From Bolinopsis microptera (Eukaryota; Ctenophora; Tentaculata; Lobata; Bolinopsidae), in NCBI RefSeq assembly GCF_026151205.1, contig NC_087080.1:16529337-16593336 (forward strand): 64,000 bases of DNA, in the 5' to 3' direction. Each line of letters starts with the position of its first letter. Positions within the stretch are counted from its first letter, which is position 1. The notes below the pieces were generated by a model that was given only the letters and a program-made list of their open reading frames with translations, searched no databases and had not been told where the DNA came from. Position numbers and translations under genes: made by a program. Shown here one piece after another: positions 10,248-23,880 of this stretch.

Positions 10248-11360
10248 TATGTGGCAAAGAAGCGATTTATAAATCTTTATTCCACTGGGAAGTTTGATAT
10301 GGTTTTTAAAATAAGATAATGTTTTGATAAATTTTTGTATTTGATAAATTTGATAAATAATTAATATTGGTGGGGAAATATTTATTACATATCTTTTTTC
10401 ACATAGTGCGATGATATTTTGTAGACATGTGTGATGATGTGATGTCATAAATTTACTTTACTTTACTTTCTCTGGTCTACACAAGGATGCATTTTTGTTG
10501 TGAGATCTAGTCGGTGATGTGCAGATTTTTCCCAAAGCTCCTTGCATAACAAGCTATTTGAGGTTCCATATGTCTTGTTTCTATTTTATCATTAGAATAT
10601 CTGACGGATACCCCACCTGACCTGGGCTAGTAGTATCAAAGGTTTCCTTTTCTGGTGAAGCAGTAGCTTTGTTGACATAATAGCTCTCTTCAGAATTTAA
10701 AGGGACAGAACATGCCCCTGTCCTGATATGACAGGGATTGATTTGGCTAGACACACATCACAATACTAGTGTCACATTGCAATGTCCTCGCAGTCCAATC
10801 ATCAGAATGGCAAGGCTGGGTGTGCTGATTCTACTATTACTTTCCAGCTAGAGTATATTAATGGAGGACAACAAAAGATCATTAATATTTCCACTTATTA
10901 CATAGACTAATGAGCACTCAGCCTGCAGCATTTAAATTCATCCAGCAAAGGCAGTTAATATGGGTAATAGCACTTCAGAAATATATCATAGTTGAAATTG
11001 CAGCATCTTATCAATCGCAGTGAAAACCATTTTGAAACAACTTAAGGGGTTTAAGAACAAATGGTGAACTATTGTTGTGGTTGATTCAAACAGCAAATTT
11101 TTCTATGTGAGCTACCGTAAGTGGGCAAGTAATTGGAATCAATACCATTTCTCAAAGCACTACCGTAGAATATAACTAACTAGTTGTACTCCTCCTAGCC
11201 AGTGTAAAGTGCATGTAACTGACAGACAATTAACACTCTGTCAGTGTATCAACCCTCCCACAAATAAACAACACGCTACAATATGACACAACAGCAATTC
11301 TCCTCATTATAGGTCGCCCTGTCAGGCGTCAGCTGCTTGCTCTAGTAACCTAATAATGGC
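10248..11360. other. LINE tail remnant, then unassigned sequence
   Basis: The first 220 bp are AT-rich and end in a short TTTAC repeat (about 10450-10468), probably the 3' tail of the second LINE. From 10470 to 11360 I see no ORF with coding character, no RNA gene and no repeat. Confidence 0.4.
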
Positions 11361-11993
11361 TACTCTGCTGCATTGGTTACTGCTCCGCTGCATTGGTTAC
11401 TGCTCCGCTGCATCGGTTATTGCTCCGCTGCATTGGTTACTGCTCCGCTGCATTGGTTATTGCTCCGCTGCATTGGTTACTGCTCCGCTGCATCGGTTAC
11501 TGCCCCGCTGCATTGGTAACTGCTCCGCTGCATCGGTTACTGCCCCGCTGCATCGGTTATTGCTCCGCTGCATTGGTTACTGCTCCGCTGCATCGGTTAC
11601 TGCTCTGCTGCATTGGTTACTGCTCCGCTGCATCGGTTACTGCTCCGCTGCATCGGTTACTGCTCCGCTGCATCGGTTACTGCTCCGCTGCATTGGTTAC
11701 TGCTCCGCTGCATTGGTTACTGCTCCGCTGCATTGGTTACTGCTCCGCTGCATTGGTTACTGCTATGCTCCGCTGCATTGGTTACTGCTCCGCTGCATTG
11801 GTTACTGCTCCGCTGCATTGGTTACTGCTCCGCTGCATTGGTTACTGCTCCGCTGCATTGGTTACTGCTCCGCTGCATTGGTTACTGCTATGCTCCGCTG
11901 CATTGGTTATTGCTCCGCTACATTGGTTACTGCTCCGCTGCATTGGTTACTGCTCCGCTGCATTGGTTACTGCTCCGCTGCATCGGTTACTGC
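11361..11993. repeat. 20-bp minisatellite, about 32 copies
   Basis: The unit is TTGGTTACTGCTCCGCTGCA with TTGG/TCGG and TTAC/TTAT variants. Two units carry a GCTATGCTCC insertion (about 11761 and 11888), and the arrangement around them suggests a block duplication of about 130 bp. Long ORFs through it (11356-12048) exist only because the unit lacks stops. Confidence 0.95.
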
Positions 11994-13449
11994 TATAATA
12001 CCAATTATAATACACATTATCCCTGAATCCCTGAACAGATGTGAATAAGGCCCCAAACCCCCACAATATGTAAAGCTTGTGCCAGTTGGCATGTTATGCT
12101 TCACAGTTGTCCAAATTCCAAGCAGTCTTCTGACAAATGAGAGTCTTACAACACACACCCCTCCCACACACATTTGTGTTTTCTTTACTTCTTAACAACT
12201 ATAAACTAGGCTTTGCTTGACAGTAAATGTAAAATATTTCATTACTGTGCCTTTGCGCACGAGAACATTATCAGTGAAATATTTGAGATTCCGTGCTGAA
12301 ATAGTTTCGTGACATCATGCCAAACAATTGTTTGAATAAAACAAGTCACTAACAAGTGACACAAGCAGTTGGTTTGTATGCTGTCTAATTCTGAACGGGA
12401 TTTTCAACCAAGCATTAATAATGACGGTAAGCTTTTAATTCCACGTACTTGGTTAAATTACCCAAGTCTACGCTGATTAGCGATGATGCACTGTTCCGTA
12501 GTGTTACGACTTTAACACTAGGAGAGTGCGAGTTAGGAGTGTTTAGGAGTGTTTCGCAGTGTTACTCCTTTATTTGGTGAGATTCAGAACATTCCGCATT
12601 ATGTAGTTTACAAAATAAAAGTACAAATTATTTTTCACACTGATATCCAAGCAGCCGGTGTGTATTCTTATATTAGTATTTTGGAATTCTCACTGTGCAA
12701 CATAGTTTACAATATATAATACAGAGCTAGACAATCGCCGCCCTACTCGGCATAAAGAGCTGTAATAGCCGCTTATTAAACGTTTCTAAGTGCTAATGTA
12801 AGCTAATATAAGAGGATGTTGCAAACATCTAATAGTGTAATTGGTATAAGTAATTGGTGTTAAGTGCTACAATTAAAGTATTGTAGTTGTAGTGATAGTA
12901 GTAGTATAGTAGTAGTAGTATACATTATTTGTAGTGGTAGTGGTATACTAGTAGTAGTAGTAGTGGTACTAGACTACATATTTTCTAAAAATACAGCCTT
13001 GTAATGTTGCAACTGTATATTTTGTGACCTGTCTGTTAAAATGTGTGTTTTCTCCTGCAGCATAACGCCTACCTGCACAATAATAGTTATTTTGTGTACC
13101 ACGTGACCAGCTGTTACATGTTCACACACACGTAACCTTTATAAAACATGTATTGGAGAAACATTCCTGGTTTGAGGTCATCAATTAGTTTATTTAATAA
13201 GTTGTAATTTGATTATAAAATTTAGTTAAATAGTTACTTAATTGGTTATGAATATTTATAACTTGAATAAATATTATTTGTTGTTTTAAAAGTGGGTATG
13301 ATCAGTTTTACAGGTACTTTTTCTTAAGTAGAGTCTTTCTTGTTTGACTGTACCTATAAAAAGTATAAAAAGTAATTAATTAATAATTGTAGCCATGAGA
13401 TGACGGACGGAGAATTTACCACATGGAATATATAAAGCAACATGTAAGT
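11994..13449. other. Unassigned sequence between repeats
   Basis: Mostly AT-rich and unique. A pyrimidine-rich acceptor-like site ends at about 13060 (TTTCTCCTGCAG), followed by a 24-codon open stretch, and a donor-like GACG/GTAAGC follows an ATG-started frame at 12378-12426. I could not join these into a convincing gene. Confidence 0.3.
12885..12969. repeat. GTA-rich trinucleotide microsatellite
   Basis: Imperfect runs of GTA/GTG triplets over about 85 bp, broken by TATA and CATT interruptions. Confidence 0.85.
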
Positions 13450-13929
13450 ACCATTTACCTGCACCATTTACCTGTACCATTTACCTGTACCATTTACCTG
13501 TACCATTTACCTGTACCATTTACCTGTACCATTTACCTGTACCATTTACCTGTACCATTTACCTGTACCATTTACCTGTACCATTTACCTGTACCATTTA
13601 CCTGTACCATTTACCTGTACCATTTACCTGTACCATTTACCTGTACCATTTACCTGTACCATTTACCTGTACAATTTACCTGTACCATTTACCTGTACCA
13701 TTTACCTGTACCATTTACCTGTACCATTTACCTGTACCATTTACCTGTACCATTTACCTGTACCATTTACCTGTACCATTTACCTGTACCATTTACCTGT
13801 ACCATTTACCTGTACCATTTACCTGTACCATTTACCTGTACCATTTACCTGTACCATTTACCTGTACCATTTACCTGTACCATTTACCTGTACCATTTAC
13901 CTGTACCATTTACCTGTACCATTTATCTG
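13450..13929. repeat. 13-bp minisatellite, about 36 copies
   Basis: The unit is CCATTTACCTGTA, almost invariant. On the minus strand each unit reads TACAGGTAAATGG, so it carries a CAG/GTAAAT 5'-splice-site consensus. A GTAAGT lies at its plus-strand left edge (13444). No coding exon that would use these sites is evident. Confidence 0.95.
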
Positions 13930-14131
13930 TTAATATCTTGTATCTTAAACTTATCTCTATATATCATATATCACATATATTATATTTATATATATAATTA
14001 TATATTGACATATACTTCTCACGATTTAAACCTACATAACTTTAAATCTAAGTTGTCCTCGTTTTTCCGTATTGAGGAGATTTGTTGTAGTTCAGTGTAA
14101 ATCAGACTCTAGAAACCTATAATCCCTGATA

Positions 14132-14253
14132 TGCCAGTAGTAGCCAGTAGTAGCCAGTAGTAGCCAGTAGTAGCCAGTAGTAGTAGCTTAGTAGCCAGTA
14201 GTAGCCAGTAGTAGTAGCTTAGTAGCCAGTAGTAGCCAGTAGTAGCCAGTAAG
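14132..14253. repeat. 10-bp minisatellite (TAGCCAGTAG)
   Basis: Tandem AGCCAGTAGT units with TAGTAGCTT interruptions. The related motif GCCAGTCAGGGGTA forms the larger array at 35.4-36.4 kb. Confidence 0.85.
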
Positions 14254-14295
14254 AGATAATGTTTCCTGTAAGCTAAACACACCCTCCGCTATAAG

Positions 14296-14319
14296 CTCTC
14301 TCTCTCTCTCTCTCTCTCT
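14296..14319. repeat. CT dinucleotide microsatellite
   Basis: About 12 uninterrupted CT units. Confidence 0.95.
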
Positions 14320-14599
14320 TACACACCCGTTATATAGTTCCTTAGTACTTGTATAATTCATAATACCTGGATTATTCATAAACATGTGGATGAATAATTA
14401 TCAGATGTACTCAGGAATAGTAGTACTAGTAGTAGTAATATACAATAGAATATAGCTCCCTTAGCGAGGGATCTTGTAATGATGGGTATTATTATGAGAT
14501 TATAGTATAGTGGGTATAGTATACTATTACTGGAGCCATAGTCAATAGTGCCCCACGTACAGCAACAGTAGAAAGTGAAACTGACGGCACCATTACTTC

Positions 14600-14695
14600 T
14601 CTAACTAATATTATTAGTTATATTATTAGTAATATTATTACTAATATTGTTACTAATATTATTGCTAATATTATTGCTATATTAAATTATTACTA
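14600..14695. repeat. AT-rich imperfect repeat of TAATATTA-type motifs
   Basis: Overlapping TAATATTATTA and its inverted form over about 95 bp; it can fold back on itself. Confidence 0.7.
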
Positions 14696-15260
14696 TTGTG
14701 CTGGGACTGAATAAAGAGATTCAGCTCAATATCTTGTACAATCAGTAATCAATAGTCTCCCGTCTCCTGTTTCTTTTAATTCTATCATATAATCAGTAGA
14801 ATTATATAAACAGGTTAGAAGGGGAATTGATAATTGGTTGCTATGGTTATTGGTTGCTATGGTTACTATGGTTTTAACATCGCGTTTTTATGTTTTAAGT
14901 ATTGCATAGCTCCCAGACCTACAAATATTTTAAAAATGCTTCTAGAATTAGCAGAGAATAAAAATACCCACTACTTAGGATTTGATGTTTGTCATGTTTG
15001 TCATCAAGATAAATCTGAGAATAGAATTAGACTAAATGCGCTTTATTTACGTAGGCAGATATGTTGTGAAGATAACCGTTTATAGAATTACAGTGTAGCT
15101 AAACCAAGTGTTGATAGCTCACGGATCTGCCTGATCAGTAATTATACTACTCCTCTAGCACTGCTTCTAGAAATGTAGGAATACGGTATATTTAATGTTA
15201 GAATTACTGGTATGGTGCCAGCTAACCTCTAATTGCAAAAAATCACATCGATAATCAAAC
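14696..15260. other. Unassigned sequence before the large satellite
   Basis: An 83-codon open frame at 14834-15085 has no recognisable domain. Nothing else is supported. Confidence 0.3.
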
Positions 15261-18200
15261 TATGCACCTCACCAGATGTAGCTCATGAAGTTGAAACTAA
15301 TTCATTATGCACCTCACCAGATGTAGCTCATGAAGTTTAAACTAATTCATTATGCACCTCAACAAATGTAGCTCATGAAGTTGAAACTAATTCATTATGC
15401 ACCTCAACAAATGTAGCTCATGAAGTTGAAACTAATTCATTATGCACCTCACCAGATGTAGCTCATGAAGTTGAAACTAATTCATTATGCACCTCACCAG
15501 ATGTAGCTCATGAAGTTGAAACTAATTCATTATGCACCTCACCAGATGTAGCTCATGAAGTTGAAACTAATTCATTATGCACCTCAACAAATGTAGCTCA
15601 TGAAGTTGAAACTAATTCATTATGCACCTCACCAGATGTAGCTCATGAAGTTGAAACTAATTCATTATGCACCCCAACAAATGTAGCTCATGAAGTTGAA
15701 ACTAATTCATTATGCACCTCACCAGATGTAGCTCATGAAGTTGAAACTAATTCATTATGCACCTCACCAGATGTAGCTCATGAAGTTGAAACTAATTCAT
15801 TATGCACCTCACCAGATGTAGCTCATGAAGTTTAAACTAATTCATTATGCACCTCAACAAATGTAGCTCATGAAGTTGAAACTAATTCATTATGCACCTC
15901 AACAAATGTAGCTCATGAAGTTGAAACTAATTCATTATGCACCTCACCAGATGTAGCTCATGAAGTTGAAACTAATTCATTATGCACCTCACCAGATGTA
16001 GCTCATGAAGTTGAAACTAATTCATTATGCACCTCACCAGATGTAGCTCATGAAGTTGAAACTAATTCATTATGCACCTCACCAGATGTAGCTCATGAAG
16101 TTGAAACTAATTCATTATGCACCTCAACAAATGTAGCTCATGAAGTTGAAACTAATTCATTATGCACCCCAACAAATGTAGCTCATGAAGTTGAAACTAA
16201 TTCATTATGCACCTCACCAGATGTAGCTCATGAAGTTGAAACTAATTCATTATGCACCTCACCAGATGTAGCTCATGAAGTTGAAACTAATTCATTATGC
16301 ACCTCACCAGATGTAGCTCATGAAGTTGAAACTAATTCATTATGCACCTCACCAGATGTAGCTCATGAAGTTGAAACTAATTCATTATGCACCTCACCAG
16401 ATGTAGCTCATGAAGTTGAAACTAATTCATTATGCACCTCAACAAATGTAGCTCATGAAGTTGAAACTAATTCATTATGCACCTCAACAAATGTAGCTCA
16501 TGAAGTTGAAACTAATTCATTATGCACCTCACCAGATGTAGCTCATGAAGTTGAAACTAATTCATTATGCACCTCACCAGATGTAGCTCATGAAGTTGAA
16601 ACTAATTCATTATGCACCTCACCAGATGTAGCTCATGAAGTTGAAACTAATTCATTATGCACCTCACCAGATGTAGCTCATGAAGTTTAAACTAATTCAT
16701 TATGCACCTCAACAAATGTAGCTCATGAAGTTGAAACTAATTCATTATGCACCTCACCAAATGTAGCTCATGAAGTTGAAACTAATTCATTATGCACCTC
16801 AACAAATGTAGCTCATGAAGTTGAAACTAATTCATTATGCACCTCACCAGATGTAGCTCATGAAGTTGAAACTAATTCATTATGCACCTCAACAAATGTA
16901 GCTCATGAAGTTGAAACTAATTCATTATGCACCTCACCAGATGTAGCTCATGAAGTTGAAACTAATTCATTATGCACCTCAACAAATGTAGCTCATGAAG
17001 TTGAAACTAATTCATTATGCACCTCACCAGATGTAGCTCATGAAGTTGAAACTAATTCATTATGCACCTCACCAGATGTAGCTCATGAAGTTTAAACTAA
17101 TTCATTATGCACCTCAACAAATGTAGCTCATGAAGTTGAAACTAATTCATTATGCACCTCACCAGATGTAGCTCATGAAGTTGAAACTAATTCATTATGC
17201 ACCTCACCAGATGTAGCTCATGAAGTTTAAACTAATTCATTATGCACCTCAACAAATGTAGCTCATGAAGTTGAAACTAATTCATTATGCACCTCACCAA
17301 ATGTAGCTCATGAAGTTGAAACTAATTCATTATGCACCTCAACAAATGTAGCTCATGAAGTTTAAACTAATTCATTATGCACCTCACCAGATGTAGCTCA
17401 TGAAGTTGAAACTAATTCATTATGCACCTCACCAGATGTAGCTCATGAAGTTGAAACTAATTCATTATGCACCTCAACAAATGTAGCTCATGAAGTTGAA
17501 ACTAATTCATTATGCACCTCACCAGATGTAGCTCATGAAGTTGAAACTAATTCATTATGCACCTCACCAGATGTAGCTCATGAAGTTTAAACTAATTCAT
17601 TATGCACCTCACCAAATGTAGCTCATGAAGTTGAAACTAATTCATTATGCACCTCAACAAATGTAGCTCATGAAGTTTAAACTAATTCATTATGCACCTC
17701 ACCAAATGTAGCTCATGAAGTAGAAACTAATTCATTATGCACCTCAACAAATGTAGCTCATGAAGTTGAAACTAATTCATTATGCACCTCAACAAATGTA
17801 GCTCATGAAGTTTAAACTAATTCATTATGCACCTCAACAAATGTAGCTCATGAAGTTGAAACTAATTCATTATGCACCTCACCAGATGTAGCTCATGAAG
17901 TTGAAACTAATTCATTATGCACCTCAACAAATGTAGCTCATGAAGTTGAAACTAATTCATTATGCACCTCAACAAATGTAGCTCATGAAGTTGAAACTAA
18001 TTCATTATGCACCTCACCAGATGTAGCTCATGAAGTTTAAACTAATTCATTATGCACCTCACCAGATGTAGCTCATGAAGTTGAAACTAATTCATTATGC
18101 ACCTCAACAGGTGTAGCTCATGAAGTTGAAACTAATTCATTATGCACCTCAACAAATGTAGCTCATGAAGTTGAAACTAATTCATTATGCACCTCACCAG

Positions 18201-21200
18201 ATGTAGCTCATGTAGTTTAAACTAATTCATTATGCACCTCACCAGATGTAGCTCATGAAGTTGAAACTAATTCATTATGCACCTCACCAGATGTAGCTCA
18301 TGAAGTTGAAACTAATTCATTATGCACCTCAACAAATGTAGCTCATGAAGTTGAAACTAATTCATTATGCACCTCACCAGATGTAGCTCATGAAGTTGAA
18401 ACTAATTCATTATGCACCCCAACAAATGTAGCTCATGAAGTTGAAACTAATTCATTATGCACCTCACCAGATGTAGCTCATGAAGTTGAAACTAATTCAT
18501 TATGCACCTCAACAAATGTAGCTCATAAAGTTGAAACTAATTCATTATGCACCTCAACAAATGTAGCTCATGAAGTTGAAACTAATTCATTATGCACCTC
18601 ACCAGATGTAGCTCATGAAGTTGAAACTAATTCATTATGCACCTCACCAGATGTAGCTCATGAAGTAGAAACTAATTCATTATGCACCTCACCAGATGTA
18701 GCTCATGAAGTTGAAACTAATTCATTATGCACCTCACCAGATGTAGCTCATGAAGTTGAAACTAATTCATTATGCACCTCAACAAATGTAGCTCATGAAG
18801 TTGAAACTAATTCATTATGCACCTCACCAGATGTAGCTTATGAAGTTGAAACTAATTCATTATGCACCTCAACAGATGTAGCTCATGAAGTTGAAACTAA
18901 TTCATTATGCACCTCACCAGATGTAGCTCATGAAGTTTAAACTAATTCATTATGCACCTCAACAAATGTAGCTCATGAAGTTGAAACTAATTCATTATGC
19001 ACCTCAACAAATGTAGCTCATGAAGTTGAAACTAATTCATTATGCACCTCACCAGATGTAGCTCATGAAGTTTAAACTAATTCATTATGCACCTCAACAA
19101 ATGTAGCTCATGAAGTTGAAACTAATTCATTATGCACCTCAACAAATGTAGCTCATGAAGTTGAAACTAATTCATTATGCACCTCACCAGATGTAGCTCA
19201 TGAAGTTGAAACTAATTCATTATGCACCTCAACAAATGTAGCTCATGAAGTTGAAACTAATTCATTATGCACCTCACCAGATGTAGCTTATGAAGTTGAA
19301 ACTAATTCATTATGCACCTCAACAGATGTAGCTCATGAAGTTGAAACTAATTCATTATGCACCTCACCAGATGTAGCTCATGAAGTTTAAACTAATTCAT
19401 TATGCACCTCAACAAATGTAGCTCATGAAGTTGAAACTAATTCATTATGCACCTCAACAAATGTAGCTCATGAAGTTGAAACTAATTCATTATGCACCTC
19501 ACCAGATGTAGCTCATGAAGTTGAAACTAATTCATTATGCACCTCACCAGATGTAGCTCATGAAGTTGAAACTAATTCATTATGCACCTCAACAAATGTA
19601 GCTCATGAAGTTGAAACTAATTCATTATGCACCTCAACAAATGTAGCTCATGAAGTTGAAACTAATTCATTATGCACCTCACCAGATGTAGCTCATGAAG
19701 TTGAAACTAATTCATTATGCACCTCAACAAATGTAGCTCATGAAGTTAAAACTAATTCATTATGCACCTCACCAGATGTAGCTCATGAAGTTGAAACTAA
19801 TTCATTATGCACCTCACCAGATGTAGCTCATGAAGTTTAAACTAATTCATTATGCACCTCATCAAATGTAGCTCATGAAGTTTAAACTAATTCATTATGC
19901 ACCTCAACAAATGTAGCTCATGAAGTTGAAACTAATTCATTATGCACCTCACCAGATGTAGCTCATGAAGTTTAAACTAATTCATTATGCACCTCAACAA
20001 ATGTAGCTCATGAAGTTTAAACTAATTCATTATGCACCTCACCAAATGTAGCTCATGAAGTTGAAACTAATTCATTATGCACCTCACCAGATGTAGCTCA
20101 TGAAGTTTAAACTAATTCATTATGCACCTCAACAAATGTAGCTTATGAAGTTGAAACTAATTCATTATGCACCTCAACAAATGTAGCTCATGAAGTTGAA
20201 ACTAATTCATTATGCACCTCAACAAATGTAGCTCATGAAGTTGAAACTAATTCATTATGCACCTCAACAAATGTAGCTCATGAAGTTGAAACTAATTCAT
20301 TATGCACCTCAACAAATGTAGCTCATGAAGTTGAAACTAATTCATTATGCACCTCACCAGATGTAGCTCATGAAGTTGAAACTAATTCATTATGCACCTC
20401 AACAAATGTAGCTCATGAAGTTGAAACTAATTCATTATGCACCTCAACAAATGTAGCTCATGAAGTTTAAACTAATTCATTATGCACCTCACCAGATGTA
20501 GCTCATGAAGTTGAAACTAATTCATTATGCACCTCACCAAATGTAGCTCATGAAGTTGAAACTAATTCATTATGCACCTCAACAAATGTAGCTCATGAAG
20601 TTGAAACTAATTCATTATGCACCTCACCAGATGTAGCTCATGAAGTTGAAACTAATTCATTATGCACCTCAACAAATGTAGCTCATGAAGTTTAAACTAA
20701 TTCATTATGCACCTCACCAGATGTAGCTCATGAAGTTGAAACTAATTCATTATGCACCTCAACAAATGTAGCTCATGAAGTTGAAACTAATTCATTATGC
20801 ACCTCACCAGATGTAGCTCATGAAGTTGAAACTAATTCATTATGCACCTCAACAAATGTAGCTCATGAAGTTGAAACTAATTCATTATGCACCTCACCAG
20901 ATGTAGCTTATGAAGTTGAAACTAATTCATTATGCACCTCAACAAATGTAGCTCATGAAGTTGAAACTAATTCATTATGCACCTCACCAAATGTAGCTCA
21001 TGAAGTTGAAACTAATTCATTATGCACCTCACCAGATGTAGCTCATGAAGTTGAAACTAATTCATTATGCACCTCACCAGATGTAGCTCATGAAGTTGAA
21101 ACTAATTCATTATGCACCTCACCAGATGTAGCTCATGAAGTTGAAACTAATTCATTATGCACCTCACCAGATGTAGCTCATGAAGTAGAAACTAATTCAT

Positions 21201-23725
21201 TATGCACCTCACCAGATGTAGCTCATGAAGTTGAAACTAATTCATTATGCACCTCAACAAATGTAGCTCATGAAGTTGAAACTAATTCATTATGCACCTC
21301 ACCAGATGTAGCTCATGAAGTTGAAACTAATTCATTATGCACCTCAACAAATGTAGCTCATGAAGTTGAAACTAATTCATTATGCACCTCACCAGATGTA
21401 GCTCATGAAGTAGAAACTAATTCATTATGCACCTCACCAGATGTAGCTCATAAAGTTGAAACTAATTCATTATGCACCTCAACAAATGTAGCTCATGAAG
21501 TAGAAACTAATTCATTATGCACCTCAACAAATGTAGCTCATGAAGTTGAAACTAATTCATTATGCACCTCAACAAATGTAGCTCATGAAGTTGAAACTAA
21601 TTCATTATGCACCTCACCAGATGTAGCTCATGAAGTTGAAACTAATTCATTATGCACCTCAACAAATGTAGCTCATGAAGTTGAAACTAATTCATTATGC
21701 ACCTCACCAGATGTAGCTCATGAAGTTGAAACTAATTCATTATGCACCTCACCAGATGTAGCTCATGAAGTTGAAACTAATTCATTATGCACCTCAACAA
21801 ATGTAGCTCATGAAGTTGAAACTAATTCATTATGCACCTCACCAGATGTAGCTCATGAAGTTGAAACTAATTCATTATGCACCTCAACAAATGTAGCTCA
21901 TGAAGTTGAAACTAATTCATTATGCACCTCACCAGATGTAGCTCATGAAGTTGAAACTAATTCATTATGCACCTCAACAAATGTAGCTCATGAAGTTGAA
22001 ACTAATTCATTATGCACCTCACCAGATGTAGCTTATGAAGTTGAAACTAATTCATTATGCACCTCAACAAATGTAGCTCATGAAGTTGAAACTAATTCAT
22101 TATGCACCTCACCAAATGTAGCTCATGAAGTTGAAACTAATTCATTATGCACCTCACCAGATGTAGCTCATGAAGTTGAAACTAATTCATTATGCACCTC
22201 ACCAGATGTAGCTCATGAAGTTGAAACTAATTCATTATGCACCTCACCAGATGTAGCTCATGAAGTTGAAACTAATTCATTATGCACCTCACCAGATGTA
22301 GCTCATGAAGTAGAAACTAATTCATTATGCACCTCACCAGATGTAGCTCATGAAGTTGAAACTAATTCATTATGCACCTCAACAAATGTAGCTCATGAAG
22401 TTGAAACTAATTCATTATGCACCTCACCAGATGTAGCTCATGAAGTTGAAACTAATTCATTATGCACCTCAACAAATGTAGCTCATGAAGTTGAAACTAA
22501 TTCATTATGCACCTCACCAGATGTAGCTCATGAAGTAGAAACTAATTCATTATGCACCTCACCAGATGTAGCTCATAAAGTTGAAACTAATTCATTATGC
22601 ACCTCACCAGATGTAGCTCATGAAGTTGAAACTAATTCATTATGCACCTCACCAGATGTAGCTCATGAAGTTGAAACTAATTCATTATGCACCTCAACAA
22701 ATGTAGCTCATGAAGTTGAAACTAATTCATTATGCACCTCACCAGATGTAGCTCATGAAGTTGAAACTAATTCATTATGCACCTCACCAGATGTAGCTCA
22801 TGAAGTTGAAACTAATTCATTATGCACCTCACCAGATGTAGCTCATGAAGTTTAAACTAATTCATTATGCACCTCACCAGATGTAGCTCATGAAGTTTAA
22901 ACTAATTCATTATGCACCTCAACAAATGTAGCTCATGAAGTTGAAACTAATTCATTATGCACCTCAACAAATGTAGCTCATGAAGTTGAAACTAATTCAT
23001 TATGCACCTCACCAGATGTAGCTCATGAAGTTTAAACTAATTCATTATGCACCTCACCAGATGTAGCTCATGAAGTTGAAACTAATTCATTATGCACCTC
23101 AACAAATGTAGCTCATGAAGTTGAAACTAATTCATTATGCACCTCAACAAATGTAGCTCATGAAGTTGAAACTAATTCATTATGCACCTCAACAAATGTA
23201 GCTCATGAAGTTGAAACTAATTCATTATGCACCTCAACAAATGTAGCTCATGAAGTTGAAACTAATTCATTATGCACCTCAACAAATGTAGCTCATGAAG
23301 TTTAAACTAATTAATTATGCACCTCACCAGATGTAGCTCATGAAGTTGAAACTAATTCATTATGCACCTCACCAGATGTAGCTCATGAAGTTGAAACTAA
23401 TTCATTATGCACCTCACCAGATGTAGCTCATGAAGTTGAAACTAATTCATTATGCACCTCAACAAATGTAGCTCATGAAGTTGAAACTAATTCATTATGC
23501 ACCTCACCAAATGTAGCTCATGAAGTTGAAACTAATTCATTATGCACCTCAACAAATGTAGCTCATGAAGTTGAAACTAATTCATTATGCACCTCAACAA
23601 ATGTAGCTCATGAAGTTGAAACTAATACATTATGCACCTCACCAGATGTAGCTCATGAAGTTGAAACTAATTCATTATGCACCTCACCAGATGTAGCTCA
23701 TGAAGTTGAAACTAATTCATTATGC
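15261..23725. repeat. Large satellite: 45-bp unit, about 188 copies
   Basis: The unit runs TATGCACCTC, then ACCAGATG or AACAAATG, then TAGCTCATGAAG, then TTGAAACTAATTCAT. Length is exactly 45 bp throughout, with almost no indels. Main variation is binary at the first block (ACCAG or AACAA, rarely ACCAA/AACAG), plus TTGAAA, TTTAAA or TAGAAA at the second. One plus frame is open, giving a 15-residue repeat CTSPDVAHEVETNSL; the TTTAAA variant makes a stop in it. That frame has no ATG. Larger duplications are visible: a 25-unit (1125-bp) shift between about 20700-21480 and 21825-22605, and a 10-unit (450-bp) shift between about 18781-18960 and 19231-19410. Confidence 0.97.
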
Positions 23726-23880
23726 ATGACCAACATCCCTCATTTCACCAGACAAAGATTGTGTACAGTTATTTAAACTTGACTTTTCAATTATGTGTAT
23801 TACTGCAGTCTGCGCGTCTGAAAAGGCTCAGTCAGAATAACATTGTAAATAGTTTTAAATTTTAAATACTGCTGAATAGT

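Noticed and set aside
11967-12173. 68-codon minus ORF with coding-like stretch (RLSFVRRLLGIW)
   Set aside because: Overlaps the 20-bp array, has no start codon context or splice sites, and no recognised family.
12378-13134. Possible three-exon small gene (12378-12426, a 20-nt exon near 12562, terminal exon from 13061)
   Set aside because: Phases can be made to fit, but exons are tiny, the product would be under 50 residues and there is no homology.
15261-23725. CRISPR-like array
   Set aside because: Units are contiguous with no unique spacers, in a eukaryotic genome.
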